Shown here: positions 1-5,792 of the stretch, one piece after another
Layout: each line of letters starts with the position of its first letter
How positions within the stretch are numbered: the first letter of the stretch is position 1
NCBI GenBank assembly: GCA_002495205.1
Contig: DAEE01000048.1
Location: forward strand, 1,606-9,179
Length of the DNA: 7,574 nucleotides
Direction of reading: 5' to 3'
Origin: Thaumarchaeota archaeon UBA183
GTDB taxonomy: Archaea; Thermoproteota; Nitrososphaeria; Nitrososphaerales; UBA183
Notes under the pieces: generated by a model
Told to the model about the DNA's origin: nothing
The model's input: the letters and a program-made list of their open reading frames with translations, nothing else
Database searches by the model: none
Program-made: the position numbers and the translations under genes

Positions 1-687
1 ATGAGCGTCCCTCGAACCGGGGCCCACCAGATCCCCGACATGGGCTTCTCCAACGCCTACGTGGTTGAGCTGGAGGGCCAGAGCCTCGCAGTCATCGACA
101 CTGGGACGCCGGGGAAGGAGAAGAAGGTGCTCGACTACGTCGCAACTCTCGGGAGGAAGCCGGCAGACGTCTCCTACATCATCCTGACCCACCCTGACGC
201 TGACCACTCGGGGAGCGCCGCAGCCCTGAAGAGGCTGACGGGGGCGAAGCTGGCCATAGGGGAGCTGGACGCGCCGAGGCTTTCAGGGGAGAAGAAGCTC
301 AAGGAGGCCAGCGGCCTCGGAGGGCTGATGCTCGGCCTCTTCGGCTCTATGATGAAGGTGGAGCGGGTCAAGCCCGACCTGGAGCTCAAGGACGGGTCCA
401 CTGTCGGCCCGCTGGCCATCGTCGACACGCCCGGGCACACCGACGGCAGCATCTCCGTCTACCTGCCGGGGGCGTCCATATTCGTGGGGGACCTCCTCAG
501 GACCGACAGCACTGGGAAGCTGAAGCTGGCGTCGCCCAACATGAGCAGGGACATGGAGCAGGTGAAGCGCTCGGTGGAGAAAATCTCGAAGCTGGAATTC
601 CGCCAGCTCCTGCCGGGCCACGGAGTACCAATCAACGACGGCGCCTCCAAGGCGCTCAGGGACTTCGTCGCGAACGGCTTCAGATGA
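1..687 (+). CDS. MBL-fold metallo-hydrolase (glyoxalase II-like)
   Basis: A 228-residue protein with the metallo-beta-lactamase fold, probably a cytosolic zinc hydrolase acting on an ester, thioester or lactone; the substrate cannot be told. Visible signature elements are the N-terminal strand with the IDTG turn (residues 32-35), the metal-binding segment THPDADH (63-69), PGH (H146), the bridging Asp in VGD (D164) and the C-terminal LLPGH (H207). The segment reads H-x-D-x-D-H rather than the textbook H-x-H-x-D-H, so the second ligand position is D66; this variant exists in some MBL subfamilies. A Gly/Met-rich hydrophobic stretch at 104-118 lies between the two halves and may form a lid or dimer surface. 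The ATG is the first base of the window, so an upstream start cannot be excluded, but the N-terminus has normal family length. The next gene follows after 35 nt and seems to have its own TATA-like box. Family assignment is secure, function is not. Confidence 0.9.
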   Translation: MSVPRTGAHQIPDMGFSNAYVVELEGQSLAVIDTGTPGKEKKVLDYVATLGRKPADVSYIILTHPDADHSGSAAALKRLTGAKLAIGELDAPRLSGEKKLKEASGLGGLMLGLFGSMMKVERVKPDLELKDGSTVGPLAIVDTPGHTDGSISVYLPGASIFVGDLLRTDSTGKLKLASPNMSRDMEQVKRSVEKISKLEFRQLLPGHGVPINDGASKALRDFVANGFR

Positions 688-699
688 GCGCGCGCAGGG

Positions 700-705
700 T
701 TAATA
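700..705 (+). promoter_or_regulatory. TATA-like box of the aldo/keto reductase gene
   Basis: TTAATA is an AT-rich hexamer in otherwise GC-rich DNA. Its centre lies about 20 nt before ATG 723 and about 29 nt before the in-frame ATG 732. The second spacing matches the archaeal TATA-to-start distance for a leaderless mRNA, and matches the other genes here. Inferred by position only. Confidence 0.5.
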
Positions 706-722
706 GAACGAGCTAGCCCCAG

Positions 723-1757
723 ATGGCCGAAATGAAGTACGTGAAACTCGGCCCAACAGGCACGCTGGTTTCCCAGTTCGCCCTGGGCGCGTGGCACCTC
801 CCAGGCTCGGGGGAGCGCGACCAGTGGGGCGTCGAGACGGTGGACAAAGAGGAGATGGCAAGGGTCGTCAAGAAGGCCTACGACGCAGGAATCAACTTCA
901 TCGACACTGCGAACGTCTACCACGGAAGGATGCAGAACGCGGACCCCCAGCACGCCGGCAACTCCGAGCGGCTTCTAGGCGAGATCCTCAAGGACTACGA
1001 GAGGGATTCGATCGTGCTGGCCACGAAGGTCAGGGGCTCGCTTGCCAGCTGGCCCAACGGGGAGGGGCTCTCGAGGAAGCACATCCTGTGGCAGGCGCGA
1101 GAATCGCTGGCGAGGCTCCAGACCAGCTACGTCGACCTCTACCAGATTCACTGGCCAGATCCTCAGACGCCCAAGCTCGAGACGCTGACCGCCCTCAACC
1201 ACCTTATCGACCAGGGGCTCGTCAGGTACATCGGATCGAGCAACCATTCCGCGGCCGAGGTTGAAGAGTTCATGCGGCACGCGAGTGACGGGAGGCTCGA
1301 GGGCTTCGTAACGCTGCAGGAGCTCTACAACCTGATTGAAAGAGGGGTCGAGAACGACAGGCTGCCGCTGGCAAAGAAGTACGGTTTCGCGGTGCTGGCC
1401 TACTCGCCAATCGCCCAGGGGGTCCTTTCGGAGAAGTACCTCGCGGGCGTCCAGAAGGGGACAAGGGCCTCCTACGCGGACGACATCTCGAAGAACTACC
1501 TCAACGCCCAGACCCTCGGCGCGGTCCGCGGGCTTAACGAGATGGCGCGGCGGAAGGGGATCAGCCTTCCACAGCTTGCCCTTTCGTGGATGCTCCACAA
1601 GCAGGCGGAACTGGGAGTCACGATAATCCCGTTGCTGGGCATCACAAGCTCGAGGTACCTGGAAGACAGCCTGGGGGCCCTGGACGTCAAACTCTCGCCC
1701 GACGACATGAAACAGGCCGAGGAGCTGTCTCGGAAGGCAGTCGTCCTGCCCTGGTGA
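723..1757 (+). CDS. Aldo/keto reductase
   Basis: A 344-residue cytosolic NAD(P)H-dependent oxidoreductase of the aldo/keto reductase superfamily, a single TIM barrel. The catalytic tetrad is visible: D61 and Y66 in DTANVY, K102 in ATKV and H143 in IHWPD. Other family landmarks are the N-terminal LGPTGTLVS strand, the YVDLYQIHWPD strand and the RYIGSSNH segment (about residues 168-175), which sits in the usual 'GvSNh' position. Length is typical of the bacterial and archaeal YajO/Tas-like branch; the natural substrate (aldehyde or ketone) cannot be predicted. Two ATGs compete. The one at 723 gives MAEMKYVKLG; the one at 732 gives MKYVKLG, which is closer to the usual family start and sits about 29 nt after the TATA-like box, so it may be the true initiator. 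The gene appears transcribed on its own and ends 50 nt before the TATA-proximal ATG ahead of the methyltransferase. Confidence 0.95.
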   Translation: MAEMKYVKLGPTGTLVSQFALGAWHLPGSGERDQWGVETVDKEEMARVVKKAYDAGINFIDTANVYHGRMQNADPQHAGNSERLLGEILKDYERDSIVLATKVRGSLASWPNGEGLSRKHILWQARESLARLQTSYVDLYQIHWPDPQTPKLETLTALNHLIDQGLVRYIGSSNHSAAEVEEFMRHASDGRLEGFVTLQELYNLIERGVENDRLPLAKKYGFAVLAYSPIAQGVLSEKYLAGVQKGTRASYADDISKNYLNAQTLGAVRGLNEMARRKGISLPQLALSWMLHKQAELGVTIIPLLGITSSRYLEDSLGALDVKLSPDDMKQAEELSRKAVVLPW

Positions 1758-1802
1758 CTGGCAGGCCGTAGCTCTCTTGCAGAGCCCGTTCAGGCCCAGC
1801 TC

Positions 1803-1810
1803 TTCTTATG
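1803..1810 (+). promoter_or_regulatory. TATA-like box of the methyltransferase gene
   Basis: The AT-rich TTCTTATG in a GC-rich spacer is centred about 28-29 nt before the ACG codon at 1836. That is the same spacing seen between box and start for the ACT-domain gene. The ATG inside the box (1808) opens a different reading frame from the methyltransferase. Inferred by position. Confidence 0.4.
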
Positions 1811-1835
1811 AAGCCGAAGGACGTCTGCTTGGGCC

Positions 1836-2603
1836 ACGAAACCCTTCGAAGAACTGATTGCCGAAGCGGAGTCCTGGAAGATGGAGGGGTGGGATTTCTC
1901 CTCTCTTGGGGGCAGATGGACCGAGACCAGTCCGCCCTGGGACTACAGAGAAAGCGTGGCGTCCAGGCTACCTGGCGCGGACTCGCTGCTCGACCTTGGG
2001 ACAGGCGGGGGCGAGTTCCTGTCCTCTCTCGCCCCTCTTCCGAAGCAAACTGCCGCCACCGAGGGCTACCCTCCAAACGTCGCCATTGCGAGAGACCGCC
2101 TCAAACCGCTGGGGGTCGAGGTGGTCCGGACCTTCTGCGGAGACAACGACGAGGTTCCCCAGCTCGGCAGCCTCCCCTTCAGGGACGGAATCATCGACCT
2201 CGTCATCGACCGGCACGAGTCATTCATCGCCGCCGAGGTCTTTCGGGTCCTCAAGCCTTCGGGCGTGTTCGTCACGCAGCAGGTGGGGAGCGCGAATCTG
2301 CGCCAGCTCAACGAACTCCTCGGAGCAGGCGTTGGGCCTGACCTGTGGAACATGGACGCCGCTGTGGCACAGCTGGAGTCGGTCGGATTCAAGGTGACCG
2401 AGAAACACAGGGCCGAACTCGTCTCCCAGTTCAAGGACATCGGGGCTGTGGTCATGTTTCTTCGCGCAGCCCCATGGCAGGTTGACGGCTTCTCCATCGA
2501 GCGGTACAGGAACGAGCTGGAGAGGATGGATCGGCTCATCCGCCGCCTGGGGACCTTGAGGGCGACCGCGACCAGGTTCATGATCGAAGCGACGAAAGGG
2601 TAG
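1836..2603 (+). CDS. Class I SAM-dependent methyltransferase (apparent ACG start)
   Basis: A Rossmann-fold methyltransferase using S-adenosylmethionine. Numbered from the first in-frame ATG (1881), the SAM-binding motif I LLDLGTGGGEF is at 36-46, a ribose-binding acidic residue is E61, the motif IV-like strand IIDLVID is at 104-110, and RVLKPSGVFV (122-131) is the usual post-motif strand. The C-terminal half (about 175-240) is a helical cap that probably contacts the acceptor, which I cannot identify. The domain does not begin at ATG 1881. The same frame continues upstream without a stop for 15 codons encoding a helix (PFEELIAEAESW) that leads into the GWDFS segment, an N-terminus I recall from related methyltransferases. 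No ATG, GTG or TTG exists there between the stop at 1809 and 1881. The ACG at 1836 precedes KPFEELIAEAESW exactly where a Met would be expected. I therefore set the start there (255 residues); the conservative alternative is 1881 (240 residues). A frameshift after ATG 1808 is another explanation. Confidence 0.82.
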   Translation, partial: TKPFEELIAEAESWKMEGWDFSSLGGRWTETSPPWDYRESVASRLPGADSLLDLGTGGGEFLSSLAPLPKQTAATEGYPPNVAIARDRLKPLGVEVVRTFCGDNDEVPQLGSLPFRDGIIDLVIDRHESFIAAEVFRVLKPSGVFVTQQVGSANLRQLNELLGAGVGPDLWNMDAAVAQLESVGFKVTEKHRAELVSQFKDIGAVVMFLRAAPWQVDGFSIERYRNELERMDRLIRRLGTLRATATRFMIEATKG

Positions 2604-2614
2604 GCTCGGCAACG

Positions 2615-2622
2615 CCTATTAC
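2615..2622 (+). promoter_or_regulatory. TATA-like box of the ACT-domain gene
   Basis: CCTATTAC is the only AT-rich patch in the 43-nt gap between the methyltransferase and the ACT gene, and its centre is about 28 nt before ATG 2647. There is no Shine-Dalgarno sequence before that ATG, so a leaderless mRNA is likely. Confidence 0.5.
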
Positions 2623-2646
2623 GAACCGCCTCCCCACATCCGGACG

Positions 2647-3072
2647 ATGATTTCGAAGTCCACCCAGTTCGTGGTACCGCTGGCAAACAAACCGGGCACG
2701 CTCGCGAGGGTCTGCTCAGTGCTAGGGGACGCCGAAGTCAACATCATCGGGTTCTTCGTACCAGAAGCCCAGGGCAGGGCCCAGGCGGCAAGGGTGCTGG
2801 TCGTCGACGTTGCGGCCGCCAGGGCCGCCCTCAGGAAGGCGAAAATCCGCTTCTCTGAGGAGGAGGTGCTGAACGTCGAGCTGGACAACAGGCCAGGGGC
2901 GTTCGGCGAGTTTGCAGGGAAGCTCGCCCAGAAGAAGATCAACATCACCCACGCCTATGCCACTACCGCGCCGTTCGCAAGGGCCGGCGTCGTGGTGGCT
3001 GTCTCGGACATAGGGAAGGCTCTGGCCGCGCTTAAGCAGAAGAACATCTGGGACCTGAACCCGCCGAAGTAG
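2647..3072 (+). CDS. Tandem ACT-domain protein, probable amino-acid sensor
   Basis: A 141-residue protein made almost entirely of two ACT domains: residues about 6-68, with the ligand-loop motif NKPGTLARV at 14-22, and about 74-132, with NRPGAFGEF at 81-89. ACT domains dimerise through beta sheets and bind amino acids or other small ligands at the loop after strand 1, usually to control amino-acid biosynthesis. No catalytic or DNA-binding domain is attached, so the protein probably acts by binding a partner enzyme or regulator, or as a ligand-responsive dimer. Small stand-alone double-ACT proteins are common in archaea and bacteria, and are sometimes next to amino-acid or phenylacetate-CoA ligase genes; no such gene is visible here. 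The ATG start is supported by the TATA-like box about 28 nt upstream and by the first beta strand starting at residue 5. The gene converges on the MFS gene with a 66-nt gap. Confidence 0.88.
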   Translation: MISKSTQFVVPLANKPGTLARVCSVLGDAEVNIIGFFVPEAQGRAQAARVLVVDVAAARAALRKAKIRFSEEEVLNVELDNRPGAFGEFAGKLAQKKINITHAYATTAPFARAGVVVAVSDIGKALAALKQKNIWDLNPPK

Positions 3073-3138
3073 GCTCGGGTCAGATCGCGGGTAGAACGGG
3101 CCCCCGCGGGCAGAGTGCGAACCATCGTCGGAGCTCGA

Positions 3139-4362
3139 CTAGCCGTCCGCGAGCCCCTGGGCCACCTTCTCAGGGACCAGAGGGAGGAGCGCCACCGCGA
3201 GGAGCCCGAACCCCCAGCAGACCGCGAAGGAGGTATGGAATCCGTAGGCCCCACCCAGCGTCCCCCCCAGGGCGGACCCGAGGGCCGAGCCTATGGTGCT
3301 CCCGAATCCCCACACTATGGCGTTCACCCTGGTGATGCTCTCCCTGGGCGTCACCAGGCTCGCGTACCCCAGGATGACAGGGAAGCCGGTGTAGTAGAAG
3401 AAGGCGAACGCCCCCAGGCAGAGCACCTGGAGCACGACGTTCTGGAAGGCGAGGAACAGGGCCACAGCCGCACCCGAGGACGTGACGGTGATCTGGAGGA
3501 CCCTCCTGCTCCCGAAGCGCGAGGCGAGGTACCCTTGGACGGGCTGCCCGAGAATGGGCGCCAGCAGGACGATGCTGGTTATCAGGCCCGCAGTCCCTGC
3601 GGACCCGTAGACCCCCTCGTAGTACGACGGGATGTAGGTCGAGATGCCGGAGCCGAAGACCGCGTCCACGAAGAACACGGCTGTGAGGGCGACGACGAAC
3701 CTCCTGTAGGGCCTCAGTGACCGACCGCTGGGCGCCCGCTTCTGGCGCTCGCCGACCATCACACGGTCGAGGCCCCTCGAGAGCCAGAAGATGACGGCGC
3801 CGGCTGCGAGCACTCCCACTCCCAGGGCGAGGAGCCCCAGGGGCGCACCGAACACCCCCACCATGCTCACGATGAGCACTGGGAAGAGCGCCCTCCCCAT
3901 GCTGCCGAAGCTCCCGTTGATCCCCATCTGCCTCGTGAGGCTCTTTCCCCCGGCCGCGAAGGCTATGATCGAGCCCCCCAGCGGATGGTAGAACGCCAGG
4001 CCGATTCCCAGGACTACCGCGCCGGGGACGAGTACCACAGCCGCGCTCTGGGGAATGGAGAAGGAGGCTGCGAATATCAGGCAGGCGATTCCGATCAGGC
4101 CAATCCCCGCGGCCATTATCGTCCCCCTCCTCCCAGAGTTGTCCGCCCAGGCGCCTATCCTCTCCGCCACGAGCCCGGAAACCAGGTTGGACGCAGCAGC
4201 GGCTCCGCCCAGGTAGGCGAGGGAGATCGGCGTGGAGAGGTAGTAGACTATCAGCACCGTGAACAGCACGCTGGTCCCGTCGTTCGTGAAATGCCCCAGC
4301 ATGGCGGCCGCGAGGGCCCTGGCGCCGACCCCTCCCAGACCCTTCGGCTGAGACGCAGTCAA
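3139..4362 (-). CDS. MFS transporter, fosmidomycin-resistance-like
   Basis: A 407-residue integral membrane protein with the hydrophobicity of a 12-helix major facilitator. The loop 2-3 signature (motif A) is present as GAWADNSGRR (residues 70-79), and a degenerate copy GYLASRFGSRR (277-287) lies in the second half, as expected from the internal duplication. FYHPLGGSI (124-132) in helix 4 and the N-terminal HFTNDG (24-29) resemble the Fsr/fosmidomycin-resistance and related efflux branch, but the substrate is unknown. A cytoplasmic loop rich in Arg/Lys (about 198-221) joins the two six-helix halves. The start used is TTG at 4362. An ATG seven bases upstream (4369) is in a different frame, and no ATG in the correct frame precedes the first helix. 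A TATA-like box lies about 31 nt upstream. The gene is convergent with the ACT gene and divergent from the small membrane protein. Confidence 0.9.
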   Translation of the reverse strand: MTASQPKGLGGVGARALAAAMLGHFTNDGTSVLFTVLIVYYLSTPISLAYLGGAAAASNLVSGLVAERIGAWADNSGRRGTIMAAGIGLIGIACLIFAASFSIPQSAAVVLVPGAVVLGIGLAFYHPLGGSIIAFAAGGKSLTRQMGINGSFGSMGRALFPVLIVSMVGVFGAPLGLLALGVGVLAAGAVIFWLSRGLDRVMVGERQKRAPSGRSLRPYRRFVVALTAVFFVDAVFGSGISTYIPSYYEGVYGSAGTAGLITSIVLLAPILGQPVQGYLASRFGSRRVLQITVTSSGAAVALFLAFQNVVLQVLCLGAFAFFYYTGFPVILGYASLVTPRESITRVNAIVWGFGSTIGSALGSALGGTLGGAYGFHTSFAVCWGFGLLAVALLPLVPEKVAQGLADG

Positions 4363-4389
4363 AGGACATCGGGCGCGGCGTTCCTGCTG

Positions 4390-4397
4390 AGATAAGC
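4390..4397 (-). promoter_or_regulatory. TATA-like box of the MFS gene
   Basis: Read on the minus strand this is GCTTATCT, centred about 31 nt before the TTG start at 4362 and about 25 nt before an out-of-frame ATG at 4369. It lies in the 77-nt divergent gap shared with the small membrane protein. The adjacent plus-strand TTAGAAA (4399-4405) might serve the opposite direction. Confidence 0.4.
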
Positions 4398-4439
4398 GTT
4401 AGAAACCCTGCCTCCCGGGCTGACGGGCGTGGCGGCCCT

Positions 4440-4727
4440 GTGAGGATCAGGACGGCGGCTACGCGCAAGGCCATAGACAAGTGGAAGGGGAGAATAGGCA
4501 CGGAAGCGACCCGGTTCTACCTGTCGACTGCGGCCATAGCCACGTCCGTGCTCTCGGTTCCTAACCTGGGGAGGACGCTTATTGCCATCGTCCTGGTCTT
4601 GGGGACCATGGTCAACTTCGCGCTCTCCGAGCTCGCGCTGCTCACACTCGTAGGCTTCCTTGTGGCGAAGCTGAACGTCTACCGGTTCGTCAACCTGTTC
4701 CTGAGATTCGCGCCCTTCGCGCGCTGA
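4440..4727 (+). CDS. Small hypothetical membrane protein
   Basis: A 95-residue protein that I do not recognise. It has a basic N-terminus (residues 1-25, rich in Arg/Lys) followed by hydrophobic stretches at about 28-40, 46-62 and 62-78, and ends in a short amphipathic basic and aromatic tail. That predicts a small inner-membrane protein with two or three helices and a cytoplasmic N-terminus by the positive-inside rule. The third codon positions are GC-rich like the neighbours, which supports real coding rather than a chance frame; the opposite frame over the same bases is highly charged and has no recognisable domain. The start is GTG at 4440, the only normal start before the hydrophobic part. 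It is divergent from the MFS gene, and its last 38 nt overlap the 3' end of the VKOR gene on the other strand. Confidence 0.6.
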   Translation: MRIRTAATRKAIDKWKGRIGTEATRFYLSTAAIATSVLSVPNLGRTLIAIVLVLGTMVNFALSELALLTLVGFLVAKLNVYRFVNLFLRFAPFAR

Positions 4728-5229
4728 TGCGGGGCACGCCGGCACCGCCCATCGCATCAGGTTCAGTTTCAGACTGGATGCCGAGTCCGCCCTTGTAGAA
4801 CAGCAGGTAGCTGATGATGATGAAGTCGGCGACTATGGCGACATGCATCATGGTGCAGTAGATGCAGACGGCGTGGAGGATGAACAGCTCGATGATCACC
4901 AGATATGGCACCAGCAGGAGTCCGAGGAACCGCCAGGCGAATATCGTCTTCATGGAGAGGCGGAACGCCCTTTCGCTCCCGAAGGCGATCAGGTACACAA
5001 GCGCCAGGTTGACAATGAAGTAGGCGACGGCGAAGAGCTCCAGGGGAATCCCGAAGACCTTGCCGTAGCTGCTCCCGAGGACCTTGTCGCAGTCGAAGAA
5101 CCCGCCGGGGGTGCACCCCGGGGGAGTCTGCCCGAGGTAGTAGTACGAAGCGAAGATCTCCAGGGCCGCGGCCAGCCCGAAGAGGGACATGACGACGAGG
5201 ACGAGCAGCTTCAGCCGAGTCAGCCGCAC
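4690..5229 (-). CDS. Vitamin K epoxide reductase (VKOR) family protein
   Basis: A 179-residue integral membrane protein of the VKOR family, which oxidises thiols of extracytoplasmic thioredoxin-like partners and passes the electrons to quinone, as a functional analogue of DsbB. Four helices are visible at about 7-30, 62-83, 98-121 and 126-147. The redox residues are all present: loop cysteines C39 and C47, the conserved loop Ser region GSSYGKVFGIP (52-62), and the membrane active-site pair C122-I-Y-C125. No thioredoxin domain is fused, and no Trx/DsbA-like gene is in the window, so the partner must be encoded elsewhere. The tail from about 152 is polar, low-complexity and Arg-rich; it is the part whose coding bases overlap the small membrane gene. 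The start is GTG at 5229, about 25 nt after a TATA-like box. A perfect inverted repeat between the box and the start suggests repression. Confidence 0.93.
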   Translation of the reverse strand: MRLTRLKLLVLVVMSLFGLAAALEIFASYYYLGQTPPGCTPGGFFDCDKVLGSSYGKVFGIPLELFAVAYFIVNLALVYLIAFGSERAFRLSMKTIFAWRFLGLLLVPYLVIIELFILHAVCIYCTMMHVAIVADFIIISYLLFYKGGLGIQSETEPDAMGGAGVPRISARRARISGTG

Positions 5230-5231
5230 GA

Positions 5232-5246
5232 AGCGTCTACGACGCT
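5232..5246. repeat. Perfect 6-bp inverted repeat, candidate operator
   Basis: AGCGTC-TAC-GACGCT is a perfect dyad with a 3-nt centre, located 3 nt upstream of the VKOR GTG start and downstream of its TATA-like box. A protein bound here would cover the transcription start, a classic position for an archaeal repressor. The alternative, an RNA hairpin, is less likely because the mRNA would start at or after the dyad. Confidence 0.4.
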
Positions 5247-5250
5247 CTGG

Positions 5251-5258
5251 CTTAGTTT
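5251..5258 (-). promoter_or_regulatory. TATA-like box of the VKOR gene
   Basis: On the minus strand this reads AAACTAAG, centred about 25 nt before the GTG at 5229. The divergent region to the MaoC gene (about 106 nt) holds this box, the inverted repeat at 5232-5246 and a weaker AT-rich patch facing the other way. Confidence 0.4.
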
Positions 5259-5301
5259 CGTCTTCTCCCTAATCCACTTCTCGATGCGAAGGCACGAGGG
5301 C

Positions 5302-5311
5302 AAACTCAATC
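5302..5311 (+). promoter_or_regulatory. Weak TATA-like patch of the MaoC-type gene
   Basis: AAACTCAATC is the only AT-rich run on the plus strand before the MaoC gene. It is centred about 29-30 nt before the ACG at 5336 and about 38 nt before the alternative CTG at 5345. It is a poor match to an archaeal TATA element. Confidence 0.25.
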
Positions 5312-5335
5312 TAGCTCCGGGCCGGGCCCCGAACC

Positions 5336-5716
5336 ACGAGCGATCTGAAAGCGGGCCAGAAAGCGACTTACCAGCGGACCTTCACGGCAGAGGACATCAG
5401 GGCCTTTGCCGAGATATCCGGAGACAAGGGGGCACACCACATGGAGGCGGGCCGCCAGGGGAGGGTCATGGCCCAGGGGCTCCTGACAGCGACCCTGCCG
5501 ACCAAGCTCGGCGGCGACATGAACTACATCGCGCGGCACATCGTCTTCGAATTCGTCAGGCCCGTCTTCGCTGGAGACAGGGTGACCTGCGAAGGTACGG
5601 TCGAGAAGGTCGAGAGCGCCGAGGGGCGCCTGAACGTCTCCCTGTCCTTCGTGTGCCACAACCAGGACGGGAAGGAGGTCCTCCGGGGGACGACAGAGGG
5701 CATCATCAGGCGCTGA
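5336..5716 (+). CDS. MaoC-like hotdog-fold dehydratase/hydratase (apparent ACG start)
   Basis: A single hotdog domain of the MaoC / (R)-specific enoyl-CoA hydratase type, which adds or removes water on acyl-CoA or related thioesters. Numbered from the ACG at 5336 (126 residues), the N-terminal strand TYQRTFTAEDI (11-21) leads to the active-site loop SGDKGAHH (28-35), where D30 and H35 keep the Asp-x4-His spacing of the catalytic dyad in PhaJ-type hydratases. MAQGLL (45-50) fills the usual 'AHGML' position with Gln instead of His. RPVFAGDRVTCEGTV (75-89) is the conserved 'P-v-x-x-GD' strand. The first ATG (5441) codes for residue 36 and would remove both catalytic residues. The frame is open upstream to a TAG at 5312-5314 and contains no ATG, GTG or TTG. 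ACG 5336 (before SDLKAGQKATYQRTF) or CTG 5345 (before KAGQ) are the plausible starts. It is divergent from VKOR and followed by the small Cys/His protein 76 nt downstream. Confidence 0.8.
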   Translation, partial: TSDLKAGQKATYQRTFTAEDIRAFAEISGDKGAHHMEAGRQGRVMAQGLLTATLPTKLGGDMNYIARHIVFEFVRPVFAGDRVTCEGTVEKVESAEGRLNVSLSFVCHNQDGKEVLRGTTEGIIRR

Positions 5717-5780
5717 CTGGGGAACCGGAGCAGGGAACGTTGAACTACCCAGACTGGCGCGGGAGCCTCTAGGCGTTTCT

Positions 5781-5786
5781 GGGGAG
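5781..5786 (+). promoter_or_regulatory. Shine-Dalgarno-like site of the Cys/His-rich gene
   Basis: GGGGAG lies six bases before ATG 5793. There is no TATA-like box at the usual distance, so this gene is more likely the second cistron of a MaoC transcript than a leaderless gene, and this purine run decides the start. Confidence 0.35.
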
Positions 5787-5792
5787 AAGCGT

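Noticed and set aside
1771..1785. Small hairpin GCTCT-CTTGC-AGAGC just after the aldo/keto reductase gene, possible terminator.
   Set aside because: The stem has only 5 bp and no T-run follows, so neither a bacterial nor a typical archaeal T-rich terminator is supported.
3100..3111. GCCC-CCGC-GGGC hairpin in the convergent gap between the ACT and MFS genes.
   Set aside because: The stem is only 4 bp in very GC-rich DNA and there is no T-run; it is easily explained by composition.
3170..4501. A long open frame on the minus strand, 443 codons, overlapping the MFS gene in another frame.
   Set aside because: Its translation is rich in Arg, Pro and Gly with no hydrophobic helices or motifs, while the overlapping frame is a complete 12-helix MFS protein. 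Long shadow frames are expected in GC-rich DNA.
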